From Comamonas phosphati (GTDB lineage Bacteria > Pseudomonadota > Gammaproteobacteria > Burkholderiales > Burkholderiaceae_C), in the NCBI RefSeq assembly GCF_014637085.1, contig NZ_BMEU01000025.1, positions 1 through 50,416 on the forward strand: a DNA stretch of 50,416 bases, given 5' to 3'. Under the pieces are notes generated by a model. It was not told where the DNA came from and searched no databases. It worked only from the letters and a program-made list of their open reading frames with translations. The stretch's first letter is position 1. Each line of letters begins with the position of its first letter. This document shows positions 9,048 through 18,676 of the stretch, piece by piece. The position numbers and the translations under genes were made by a program.

Positions 9048-10057
9048 TCCAATGTGATTCGATTGTCCTTGATGACCTTGGCCCAGCGTGCGCTGTCGGT
9101 CTGCACCATGGCGGCGAAGTCCGCCGGCGTCTGCGCCTTGGCGGGCTCCACGCCCTGCCTGGCCAGGCTGGCGATCACGTCCGGATTCTGGACGGCCTGA
9201 TTGAAAGCCTGGTTGATCCTGCCCACCAGCTCGGGCTTCATGCCGGCCGGGCCGTAGACGCCGAACCAGGTGACCGACGAGTAGCCGGGCAGGCCCGATT
9301 CGGCCACCGTGGGCAGGTTGGGGGCCAGCGTGCTGCGCTTGTCGCCCGTGACAGCCAGCGCGCGCAGGCGGCCGCTGGCCACATGGGGCATGCCGGTCGG
9401 GATCGAGTCGAACAGCAGGTGCACCTGGCCCGCGGCCAGATCGGTGATCGATTGCGCCGTGCCCTTGTACGGCACATGGGTGAGCTGGATGCCGGCCTGC
9501 GCGGCAAAGGCGGCGGTGTTCAGGTGCACGATGGTGCCGTTGCCGCTGCTGGCGTAGTTGAGCCTGCCAGGGTTGGCCCTGGCATAGGCGATCAGCTCCT
9601 GCACGCTCTTGGCCGGCAGCGACGGCGTGACCAGCAGCACGCTGGCGGCGTCGGCCATGTGGGCAATAGGGGTGAAGTCCTTGTCCGCCTTGTAGGCCAG
9701 CCGCGGCATCAGATGCGGCGAGATGGCGTGCGTGCTGCTGGTGGTGAACAGCAGCGTGTAGCCGTCGGGCGGGGCCTTGGCGGCTTCTGCCGCGCCTATG
9801 GTGCCGCCCGCGCCGGGCTTGTTGTCGATGACCAGCTGCTGGCCCAGCTCCTGCGATACGCGCTGCGCGATCACGCGGGCCACCAGGTCGGTCGCGCCGC
9901 TGGACGGAAAGGGCACGATCACCCGTATCGGATGGTTGGGCCAGGGGACTTCACCCTGGGCCAGGGTCGGCAGAGCCGGCAGGCCGCCGGCCAGGACCGC
10001 GGCGGCCTGAGCCCACCGGCGGCGACGCGAAGGAGAAACAGTAGACCGTGCCGGCAT
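9044..10057 (-). CDS. Bug-family periplasmic substrate-binding protein
   Basis: A second TctC/Bug-type receptor, 337 residues. An arginine-rich N-terminus (SRRRRWAQ) is followed by a hydrophobic signal segment ending around PTLAQ. Landmarks are IRVIVPFPSSGATDLVAR, IDNKPGAGGTIGAAE, THVPYKGTAQSITDL and the C-terminal WAKVIKDNRITLE. AGGAG lies 8 nt before the chosen ATG. It is the first gene of a two-gene leftward operon with the gamma-glutamyltransferase and is divergent from a LysR gene. No transporter membrane subunits are present. The ligand is unknown. Confidence 0.88.
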   Translation of the reverse strand: MPARSTVSPSRRRRWAQAAAVLAGGLPALPTLAQGEVPWPNHPIRVIVPFPSSGATDLVARVIAQRVSQELGQQLVIDNKPGAGGTIGAAEAAKAPPDGYTLLFTTSSTHAISPHLMPRLAYKADKDFTPIAHMADAASVLLVTPSLPAKSVQELIAYARANPGRLNYASSGNGTIVHLNTAAFAAQAGIQLTHVPYKGTAQSITDLAAGQVHLLFDSIPTGMPHVASGRLRALAVTGDKRSTLAPNLPTVAESGLPGYSSVTWFGVYGPAGMKPELVGRINQAFNQAVQNPDVIASLARQGVEPAKAQTPADFAAMVQTDSARWAKVIKDNRITLE

Positions 10058-10143
10058 GGCAAGACTCCTGGTGAGATGGCTGCTTGTGTGAATGGGCCGC
10101 CGCAGGGCGGCGCCGGAACAGGTCATCTTAGAAAACGGATGCA

Positions 10144-10167
10144 TTTGCCGCCATCTGCAAATTTGCA
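10144..10167. promoter_or_regulatory. Candidate LysR operator between Bug and LysR genes
   Basis: The 168-bp divergent interval holds a perfect 12-bp palindrome, TGCAAATTTGCA (10156-10167), and a further TTTGC half-site at 10144-10148. The order TTTGC-N8-GCAAATTTGC gives three half-sites. This fits a LysR protein controlling itself and the divergent operon. Confidence 0.4.
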
Positions 10168-10225
10168 AGCCATCCTTGCCGGAACGGCAAACCGAGCACA
10201 ATGGCGGCTCATTCCACCAGTTGCC

Positions 10226-11146
10226 ATGCCCGACTCACGCCATCTGCTGCTGCAAGACATCGCGCTGCGCTACTTCCACGAGGTGGCGCAATGCGGCTCG
10301 CTGACCGAAGCCTCGGCCCGGCTGCATGTGGCGGCCTCGGCCATCAGCCGCCAGATCGCGGCGCTGGAGGCGCGGCTGGGCACGCCGCTGTTCGAGCGCC
10401 ACCCGCGCGGCATGGTGCTCAATGCCGCCGGCGAAATTCTGGCCGACCATGCCCGCCGCGCGGGCCTGGGCGCCGAGCGCGCCCTGGGCGAGATCCTGGC
10501 CCTGCAGGGCCTGCGCAGCGGCAAGGTGCGCATTGCCAGCTCCGACGCCTTTGCCAGCGAGTTCCTGCCGCGCCTGTGCGCGGTCTTCCAGCGCGAGCAC
10601 GCCGGCATCGTTTTCGAGGTGACCGTGCTGCCCACGCCCGAGGTCTCCGGTGCCGTGCGCGCCGGCACGGCCGATATCGGCCTGTGCTTCAGCCGGGCGC
10701 CCGAGCCCGGCATTGCCGTGGCCTGCCGCGTGGCGGCGCCCGTGCTGGCCCTGGTGGCCACCGGCCATGATCTGGCGCAGGAGCGCAGCGTGGCGCTGGC
10801 CCGGCTGGTGCGCTACCCGCTGGCATTGCCGCCGCCGAGCACGGCTGTGCGCCAGCTGCTGGACGCGGCCTGCAGCCGCCAGGGGCTGATGCTGGCGCCG
10901 GCCATGGAAAGCAACCACGGCAAGACGCTGCTGAACTTCGCGGCCCAGGGTGCAGCGGTGGCCGTGGCCAGCGAAATCGCCGCGCGCGACATGGTGGCCA
11001 CGGGCGCACTGGTGGCCGTGCCGCTCAGCGACCGCGGCATGGATCTGCGCGACATCGAGGTGCAGACCCTGGCCGGCCGCACGCTGCCGCATGCGGCCCA
11101 GTCGTTTCTGGAGCTGCTGCAGCGGCGTCTGCCCACCGCGTGGTGA
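10226..11146 (+). CDS. LysR-type transcriptional regulator
   Basis: The 306-residue protein has a typical LysR helix-turn-helix (residues about 10-65, SLTEASARLHVAASAISRQI, then LEARLGTPLFERHPRG) and a substrate-binding effector domain (for example RIASSDAFASEFLPRL, ADIGLCFS). It is divergent from the Bug/gamma-glutamyltransferase operon, the usual layout for a LysR regulator and its target. The effector is unknown. No strong ribosome site precedes the ATG at 10226. Confidence 0.88.
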   Translation: MPDSRHLLLQDIALRYFHEVAQCGSLTEASARLHVAASAISRQIAALEARLGTPLFERHPRGMVLNAAGEILADHARRAGLGAERALGEILALQGLRSGKVRIASSDAFASEFLPRLCAVFQREHAGIVFEVTVLPTPEVSGAVRAGTADIGLCFSRAPEPGIAVACRVAAPVLALVATGHDLAQERSVALARLVRYPLALPPPSTAVRQLLDAACSRQGLMLAPAMESNHGKTLLNFAAQGAAVAVASEIAARDMVATGALVAVPLSDRGMDLRDIEVQTLAGRTLPHAAQSFLELLQRRLPTAW

Positions 11147-11260
11147 ACGGCACCGCTTGAGTCCAATGCGCCTTGGGGCTCCGCACTATCCAGGGCAACA
11201 GCGCAAGCGGCCAAGGAGATCCGTCGAATGAGGCTGGCAAGGGACAAGGCAGCGCTTGTT

Positions 11261-11809
11261 TCACGAGGCCTGGGCCAGCACTTCCTCGAGCGTGGCCGGC
11301 ATATCGGCAGGCATGGGCGCCGTCGGTGCAGGCGCCTTGTAGATGCTGGCATCGGCATGGATCAGGCCGAGGCCGAAGCGCTGGCCGGCCAGGTAGTCGC
11401 CCACGGACTCCAGCACGATGGGGCTGCGGTGCAGGTGGGCGCTGGCCCGGAGTTCCTCCAGCGTCAGCCAGACGCTGCGCACCACGCCGTCGTCGAGCTT
11501 GCGCCCGGCTTCCTGCGCGCCCAGCTCGCCCGCAAAGGCAAAGCGCATATAGGTGATGTCCGAGCCCGTGCGCGTGCGCACGAAGCGGTTCATGTAGATG
11601 CCCACCAGCGCCGTGGGCTTGAAGTGGTAGGCGGTCTCTTCCATCACCTCGCGCACGCAGGCCTCGATCGGCGTTTCTGCCGGATCCAGGTGGCCTGCAG
11701 GCATGTTCAGGCGCAGCCCATCCGCCGTGTTTTCTTCCACCAGCAAAAAACGGCCATCGCGCTCGATGATGGCCGACACAGTCACATTGGGTTTCCAGCG
11801 ATTGGGCAT
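11261..11809 (-). CDS. Nudix hydrolase, NudJ-like
   Basis: A 182-residue Nudix phosphohydrolase related to NudJ, which acts on HMP-pyrophosphate and nucleoside di- and triphosphates. The opening (WKPNVTVSAIIERDGRFLLV) and the Nudix box from G39 (GHLDPAETPIEACVREVMEE) are clear; the box glycine after the last EE is alanine (EETAY). The start at 11809 was chosen because NudJ proteins begin just before KPxVTV; an ATG three codons upstream at 11818 is equally usable. It stands alone, leftward, between the LysR gene and a long non-coding interval. Confidence 0.85.
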   Translation of the reverse strand: MPNRWKPNVTVSAIIERDGRFLLVEENTADGLRLNMPAGHLDPAETPIEACVREVMEETAYHFKPTALVGIYMNRFVRTRTGSDITYMRFAFAGELGAQEAGRKLDDGVVRSVWLTLEELRASAHLHRSPIVLESVGDYLAGQRFGLGLIHADASIYKAPAPTAPMPADMPATLEEVLAQAS

Positions 11810-11874
11810 GGCCGGCATTATCCCTGTGTCGCTCCGGCAGCCTGTCAGATTGTCCCATCGCGAGTCATTGCGCT

Positions 11875-11893
11875 GGTAATGGTTCTCAATTGG
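11875..11893. promoter_or_regulatory. Candidate Fur box
   Basis: Read on the minus strand, CCAATTGAGAACCATTACC matches the 19-bp consensus GATAATGAGAATCATTATC at 13 positions, including TGAGAA-CATTA with a single internal change. It lies 51 bp upstream of a small reading frame with a strong ribosome site. Matched by eye from memory. Confidence 0.45.
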
Positions 11894-11944
11894 ATGAATC
11901 CGCAGCTTGTTCCTGCCGTCGAACCATCGCATGAGGAGAACGCC

Positions 11945-12034
11945 ATGGGCCGACCGATTCAGACACTGCGCCAGCCGGCTGAGCGCCAGGCCGCGCTGGC
12001 CGAGCAGGGTGGGCACAGCCATGAAAACATGTAG
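11945..12034 (+). CDS. Small 29-residue protein, unknown, possibly iron-regulated
   Basis: A short reading frame encodes MGRPIQTLRQPAERQAALAE followed by QGGHSHENM. GAGGAGA sits about 6 nt before the ATG, stronger than at many neighbouring genes. A Fur-like site lies upstream, and two perfect hairpins follow at 12071-12129, the second ending in a T run. I do not recognise a family; it is not the HemP family, which has a different conserved core. It may be a true small protein, the coding part of a regulatory RNA, or chance. Confidence 0.4.
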   Translation: MGRPIQTLRQPAERQAALAEQGGHSHENM

Positions 12035-12070
12035 AAAATATGTTGACAATCCTGTGAAAAATATCTTGCC

Positions 12071-12129
12071 AAGCCTTTGCAAAAGGCTTTCAAAAACCAG
12101 GGCCAATGCATTTATCGACCCTGGTTTTT
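12071..12129. terminator. Tandem hairpins, the second a bidirectional terminator
   Basis: AAGCCTTT (12071-12078) pairs perfectly with AAAGGCTT (12082-12089). AAAAACCAGGG (12092-12102) pairs perfectly with CCCTGGTTTTT (12119-12129) across a 16-nt loop. The second is a good intrinsic terminator in either direction and would end a transcript of roughly 200 nt starting near the Fur-like site. Downstream to 12347 I see only a GGAA-AATTA-TTCC palindrome near 12163 and no further gene. Confidence 0.65.
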
Positions 12130-12347
12130 CAGGCATTCATCGGCATATCGCACCCCGATGTGGAAAATTATTCCGTGCGAATTGCCCAAAAACAAGGCAT
12201 TCGACAAGACGGGCCGCCATCTCGCCGAGCGGCACCCGCCCCGCAAGCCATGGGTTTGCGGCTATTTCCCAAATGCCGGCCACCGCCAACAATGCCTGTA
12301 TGCCGCCCACCCCCGGGCGCTCTTTGCTGGACTTTTCAGGAGTTTCC

Positions 12348-13724
12348 ATGCGCATTGCCGATACCCAAACCCATGGCGTTGATGCCGACCGCCAACCCCA
12401 GGACGCGCAGTGGTTCGACGCCCACTGGATGCCGTTCACCGGCAACCGCAACTTCAAGGCCAAGCCGCGCATGATCACCGGCGCCCAGGGCGCCTATTAC
12501 ACCGATGCGGACGGCCGCAAGATCTTCGACGGCCTCTCGGGCCTGTGGTGCACGGGCCTGGGCCATGGCCGGCGCGAGATCGCCGAAGCCATAGGCAAGG
12601 CGGCCCAGCAGCTGGACTATGCCCCGGCCTTCCAGTTCGGCCATCCGGCCTCGTTCGCCCTGGCCAACAAGATCAAAAACCTGATGCCCGAAGGGCTGTC
12701 GCATGTGTTCTTCACGGGCTCGGGCTCGGAGGCTGCAGACACCTCGCTCAAGATGGCCCGCGCCTACTGGCGCGCCAGGGGCCAGGGCACGAAGACACGG
12801 CTGATCGGCCGCGAGAAGGGCTACCACGGCGTGAACTTCGGCGGCATCTCGGTCGGCGGCATGGGCGGCAACCGCAAGATGTTCGGCCAGGGCGTGGAGG
12901 CCGACCACCTGCCCCATACGCAGCCACCCATGGGCTCGTTCTGCCAGGGCATCCCGCAAACCATAGGACACAGCGACGGCCGCGCGCTGGCCGACCGGCT
13001 GCTGGACATCATCGCCCTGCATGATGCCAGCAACATCGCCGCCGTCATCGTCGAGCCCATGTCGGGCTCGGGCGGCGTGGTGATCCCGCCGGCCGGCTAC
13101 CTGCAGCGCCTGCGCGAGATCTGCACCCAGCACGACATCCTGCTGATCTTCGACGAGGTCATCACGGGCTTCGGCCGCCTGGGCGCCATGACGGCCGCCC
13201 AGGCCTTCGGCGTGACGCCCGACATCATGAACATCGCCAAGCAGGTCACCAACGGCGCCCAGCCGCTGGGCGCCTGCGTGGTGCGCGGCGAGATCTACGA
13301 CACCTTCATGGCCGCGGGCGGCCCCGAATACATGCTGGAGTTCGCCCACGGCTACACCTATTCGGCCCACCCCGTGGCCTGCGCCGCAGGCATGGCGGCA
13401 CTCGACCTGCTCGAAACAGAGGACGGCCCGGGCCGCGTGCAGGCGCTGGCACCGTTCTTCGAGCAGGCCGTGCACAGCCTCAAGGGCGCGCGGCACGTGC
13501 TGGACATCCGCAATATCGGTCTGGCCGCGGGCTTTTCCATCGCGCCCGTGCCGGGCGAACCCGCCAGGCGCCCCTACGAAATCGCCATGAAGTGCTGGGA
13601 CATGGGCTTCTATGTGCGCTACGGCGGCGACACGATCCAGCTGGCGCCCCCGTTCATCAGCGAGAAGGCCGAGCTCGAACGCCTGGTCAGCGCACTGGGC
13701 GACGCGCTGAACGCCACCGCCTGA
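12348..13724 (+). CDS. Omega-amino acid:pyruvate aminotransferase
   Basis: A class III PLP aminotransferase of 458 residues, closest by motif to beta-alanine:pyruvate transaminase. That enzyme moves the amino group of beta-alanine or other omega-amino compounds to pyruvate. The FFTGSGSEAADTSLKMARAYW segment binds the cofactor phosphate; LIFDEVITGFGR contains the PLP-ring aspartate; K298 in NIAKQVTNGAQPLGA is the expected Schiff-base lysine. CAGGAG precedes the ATG at 12348. It is a single gene, preceded by a long leader with hairpins and followed by repeats. Class III members are hard to separate by eye, so the exact amine donor is uncertain. Confidence 0.87.
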   Translation: MRIADTQTHGVDADRQPQDAQWFDAHWMPFTGNRNFKAKPRMITGAQGAYYTDADGRKIFDGLSGLWCTGLGHGRREIAEAIGKAAQQLDYAPAFQFGHPASFALANKIKNLMPEGLSHVFFTGSGSEAADTSLKMARAYWRARGQGTKTRLIGREKGYHGVNFGGISVGGMGGNRKMFGQGVEADHLPHTQPPMGSFCQGIPQTIGHSDGRALADRLLDIIALHDASNIAAVIVEPMSGSGGVVIPPAGYLQRLREICTQHDILLIFDEVITGFGRLGAMTAAQAFGVTPDIMNIAKQVTNGAQPLGACVVRGEIYDTFMAAGGPEYMLEFAHGYTYSAHPVACAAGMAALDLLETEDGPGRVQALAPFFEQAVHSLKGARHVLDIRNIGLAAGFSIAPVPGEPARRPYEIAMKCWDMGFYVRYGGDTIQLAPPFISEKAELERLVSALGDALNATA

Positions 13725-13740
13725 CGCATAGCCAGAGCAT

Positions 13741-13910
13741 CGTTTTGATAGCTGCCGGCGCTTGCGGGGGCTATGTTCCAGAGCCATTTGAACCCGCAAT
13801 GCCAGGATGGGTGCGCGGCCCCGGCCGCACTCCCGCCCCCCGGGTCATAGCTGTTTGACCTGCAACACCCACTCGCCAGGCCTCTGTTTTGATAGCGCTC
13901 GGCCTACAAT
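13741..13910. repeat. ATAGCTG-type repeats between the aminotransferase gene and maeB
   Basis: TTTTGATAGCTGCCGGCGCTT begins near 13743, and a shorter TTTTGATAGCGCTCGG begins near 13888. The first matches the element at 6261. The 291-bp interval holds no gene that I can support; maeB must be transcribed from here or just downstream, but no clear promoter stands out. Confidence 0.5.
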
Positions 13911-14015
13911 CCCCCATTCGATCCCTATCATCCGCGCGCGCCTGGGGCGCTGGGGCCTGGCTGCTATGCAAGTCCCTGTCGCGGATGGCCTACTTTGCGA
14001 GCTGGAGACCCGTTG

Positions 14016-16325
<2,310 letters not shown>

Positions 16326-16341
16326 CGGACGGCCAAACCCG

Positions 16342-16385
16342 GATGAAAAGGCCCGCAGGCGTCCAGCGCTGCGGGCCTTTTCATC
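16342..16385 (+). terminator. Terminator of maeB
   Basis: A perfect 17-bp inverted repeat (16342-16358 with 16369-16385; arms GATGAAAAGGCCCGCAG and its complement) with a 10-nt loop and a TTTT tract inside the 3' arm. It lies 17 bp after the maeB stop. Confidence 0.88.
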
Positions 16386-16556
16386 TTCCGGGGCCGTCCC
16401 GGGACGAAAAAACCTCGCGTGGAGCGCGGGGCCATTCGTCAAGAATCCTGATTAAATTGCACAAAATTTAAGCGTATCTTGCATTTTCAGGGTCTATCCG
16501 TCAAACTTGCGGGTCGAAATTTCAGGCCTTACCTGAGATTCTGAAAGGTGTAGTGA

Positions 16557-16976
16557 ATGCTCAAGGCCGCCGCCGCCAAGGCGTACCAGACTGGTTTGGC
16601 GCTCTTTCTGGGCGCCGCTTTTGTGTTGGCAACGCCTGCCGTGCAGGCACGCAATGCCCCAGAGCCCCCGGTATTTTCCTCTGGCCTGGCAACCATCGCC
16701 CTGGCCGATCTGCCCCGCGAAGGGCGCACCACCTACGCGCGCATCCTGCAGGGCGGCCCGTTCACCAGCGACAAGGACGGCTCCACGTTCGGCAATCGCG
16801 AGCGCATACTGCCGCGCCAGCCGCGCGGCTATTACCGTGAGTACACGGTGCGCACGCCGGGCTCCCGCGACCGCGGTGCCCGGCGCATCGTCTGCGGAGG
16901 TCAGCAGCCGCAACAGCCCGACGCCTGCTACTACACCGGCGACCACTACAGCAGCTTCAGGCAGATCGTCGAATGA
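16557..16976 (+). CDS. Secreted guanyl-specific ribonuclease, RNase Sa/N1 family
   Basis: A 139-residue protein with a signal peptide ending near residue 31 (LATPAVQA) and a compact microbial ribonuclease domain. It aligns closely with Streptomyces RNase Sa: FGNRERILP, then YYREYTVRTPGSRDRGARR and YYTGDHYSSF. The catalytic set is complete: E95, R106, R110 and H130. C113 and C124 could form a disulfide after export. Such enzymes cleave RNA after guanosine and are toxic if they remain in the cytoplasm; the next gene encodes a barstar-like inhibitor. Function is well supported; whether it serves nutrition or competition is unknown. Confidence 0.9.
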   Translation: MLKAAAAKAYQTGLALFLGAAFVLATPAVQARNAPEPPVFSSGLATIALADLPREGRTTYARILQGGPFTSDKDGSTFGNRERILPRQPRGYYREYTVRTPGSRDRGARRIVCGGQQPQQPDACYYTGDHYSSFRQIVE

Positions 16977-17077
16977 GCCCAAGCGCCTCCGATACATGCG
17001 ATTTGCGCCCGCTGCCTACAAAGCCATCAGCGCTGCCTGAGGCCGATTTTTTGATGTTTTTAGAAAGAATCACGGAG

Positions 17078-17503
17078 ATGGACACGCCGCTTCGCAAGAA
17101 CTCCGACACCCCTTTGCGCAATGTTCGCCCCAACATCGTGCAGTCCATCCGCGCCTATCGAATTCCCGATCTGCAAGCTGCCGCCGAGACGCTGGGCGCG
17201 CACTTTCTGTATGCCAACCTGGCCCATGCCCAGACCAAGGCCGATATCCTCGAACTGCTGGCCACGCAGCTCCATCTGCCTGCCCACTTCGGCAAGAACT
17301 GGGATGCGCTCTACGACTGCCTGACCGACCCCATCCACAAGGCGGGCCCGCAGCCCGGCTTCGTCGTGGTGCTGGACCAGATTCCCACCACGCTCAAATT
17401 CGACAAGGAAGTGCGTGAGCAGCTGCTGGACGCCTTCCGCGATGCGGCCGACTACTGGGCGGAGCGCAAGATCGCCTTCCGCTGCTTCTATTCCTTCCTG
17501 TAA
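17078..17503 (+). CDS. Barstar-family ribonuclease inhibitor
   Basis: The 141-residue product carries the barstar fold signature (TKADILELLATQLHLPAHFG then KNWDALYDCL), which binds and blocks barnase-class ribonucleases. It directly follows the RNase gene, the classic toxin-inhibitor order. The start MDTPLRK was chosen because the preceding 35 in-frame residues look unlike the family. An earlier ATG at 16973 overlaps the RNase stop (ATGA) and would couple translation, so the N-terminus is uncertain. No signal peptide, as expected for a cytoplasmic protector. Confidence 0.88.
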   Translation: MDTPLRKNSDTPLRNVRPNIVQSIRAYRIPDLQAAAETLGAHFLYANLAHAQTKADILELLATQLHLPAHFGKNWDALYDCLTDPIHKAGPQPGFVVVLDQIPTTLKFDKEVREQLLDAFRDAADYWAERKIAFRCFYSFL

Positions 17504-17520
17504 GCTATCGCCTTAATAGC

Positions 17521-17548
17521 AATGCCCGCATGATGTGCGGGCATTTTT
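17521..17548 (+). terminator. Terminator of the RNase/barstar operon
   Basis: AATGCCCGCA (17521-17530) pairs with TGCGGGCATT (17536-17545) across a 5-nt loop, followed by T residues. It lies 17 bp after the barstar stop. Confidence 0.88.
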
Positions 17549-17599
17549 CCATTGAAAATGGCCAAAACGCTTGAATGGCAAGCGCCAGCAGCTCCTGTT

Positions 17600-17683
17600 T
17601 TTATTGCCGCCGGGCCGCCCCAAGGCAATAAACGCCCCCTTGGGGGGGGCAGCGGCCACACGTCAGTGGGCAAGCGTGGGGGC
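17600..17683 (-). repeat. Covarying-stem repeat, copy A
   Basis: Arm TTTATTGCC (17600-17608), 15-nt loop GCCGGGCCGCCCCAA, arm GGCAATAAA (17624-17632), then a CCCCC/GGGGG block, a CCAC/GTGG block and GCGTGGGGGC. The sense of the element, defined by the loop TTGGGGCGGCCCGGC, is minus. Copy B follows head to tail. Confidence 0.85.
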
Positions 17684-17684
17684 T

Positions 17685-17766
17685 TTTTTATCGCCGGGCC
17701 GCCCCAAGATAAAAAGCGCCCCTCTTGGAGGGGCAGCGAGCCACACGCAGTGGGGAGCGTGGGGTG
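17685..17766 (-). repeat. Covarying-stem repeat, copy B
   Basis: Arm TTTTTATC (17685-17692), identical 15-nt loop, arm GATAAAAA (17708-17715), then the same GC-rich tail with CCACACGCAGTGG. The stem sequence differs from copy A but remains fully complementary. Confidence 0.85.
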
Positions 17767-17773
17767 TCATTTC

Positions 17774-18535
17774 TTACGAGAGCTGGGCGGCCAGCGCCTC
17801 GTATTCGGCCACGGGCACTTCCTCGGCCCGGCGCTGCAGGTCGAACTCGCCGGCAAAGCCTTTTTCATCCAGCCATTTGCCCAGCGTATTGCGCAGGATC
17901 TTGCGGCGCTGGCTGAAAGCCACCTGCACCATGGCTTCGAGCAGCTTGGCATCGAGCTGCGCCGGCTGCCCGCGCGGCACCATGCGCACCACGGCGCTGT
18001 CCACCTTGGGCGGCGGGTTGAAGCTTTCGGGCGGCACGAACAGCACGTTCTCCATGGCATAGCGCCACTGCAGCATCACGGACAGGCGGCCGTAGGCGGA
18101 GGTGCCGGCATCGGCCACCATGCGATCGATCACCTCTTTCTGCAGCATGAAATGCTGGTCCTGCACCACGTCGACCTGTTCCAGCAGATGGAACAGGATG
18201 GGGCTGGAGATGTTGTAGGGCAGGTTGCCCACCACACGCAGCTTGGGCGCACCCAGGCGCGCCGCCAGGGCGCGGAAATCCACCTTGAGCACGTCGGACT
18301 CCACCACGTCGAGGTCGGGACGCAGGCGCAGGCGCAGGGCCAGGTCGCGGTCCAGCTCGATCACGGTGAGCCGGCCCAGGCGCTCGACCAGGGGCTGCGA
18401 CAAGGCCATGAGGCCGGGCCCGATCTCCACCATGGGCTGGCCGGGCTGCGGGGCGATGGCCTCAACGATGTTGTCGATGATGGCGCCGTCGGTCAGGAAG
18501 TTCTGGCCGAAGCGCTTGCGGGGAATATGTTTCAT
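17774..18535 (-). CDS. rsmA: 16S rRNA dimethyladenosine transferase KsgA
   Basis: RsmA/KsgA dimethylates two adjacent adenines in helix 45 of 16S rRNA using SAM, late in small-subunit assembly. The 253-residue product has [10 protein letters not shown] near the N-terminus, the SAM-binding [14 protein letters not shown], the acidic VIELDRDLA and the catalytic [10 protein letters not shown]. The expected GPG-x-G-x-LT motif reads [11 protein letters not shown], with M and S in place of G and T. It is last in the leftward lptD-surA-ksgA operon, an arrangement widespread in proteobacteria. A repeat (copy C) sits between surA and ksgA. Confidence 0.96.
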   Translation of the reverse strand: MKHIPRKRFGQNFLTDGAIIDNIVEAIAPQPGQPMVEIGPGLMALSQPLVERLGRLTVIELDRDLALRLRLRPDLDVVESDVLKVDFRALAARLGAPKLRVVGNLPYNISSPILFHLLEQVDVVQDQHFMLQKEVIDRMVADAGTSAYGRLSVMLQWRYAMENVLFVPPESFNPPPKVDSAVVRMVPRGQPAQLDAKLLEAMVQVAFSQRRKILRNTLGKWLDEKGFAGEFDLQRRAEEVPVAEYEALAAQLS

Positions 18536-18588
18536 GGTTTCAGCGGTAGGCCGTCCCGGAATAAAACGGGGTTCCTTGACGGGCCACG

Positions 18589-18668
18589 GTTTTACCGCCG
18601 GGCCGCCCCAAGGCAAAACGCGGCCCCCTTGGGGGCAGGGAGCCACACGCAGTGGGCGACCGTGGGGG
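18589..18668 (-). repeat. Covarying-stem repeat, copy C
   Basis: Arm GTTTTACC (18589-18596), identical loop, arm GGCAAAAC (18612-18619), then the GC-rich tail. The single non-Watson-Crick pair is A-C as plus-strand DNA but G-U when read as RNA in the element's minus sense, which is also the direction of the surA-ksgA transcript. Confidence 0.82.
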
Positions 18669-18676
18669 CAATATCG

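Noticed and set aside
11945-12034. Identification of the 29-residue frame as HemP, because of the Fur-like site
   Set aside because: HemP proteins have a conserved LLGG...L...G..Y.LR.TR.GKLILTK core, which is absent here.
11907-12347. An N-terminal extension of the aminotransferase through the hairpin region
   Set aside because: The extension covers both hairpins and has no family similarity; the ATG at 12348 has a good ribosome site and standard family start.
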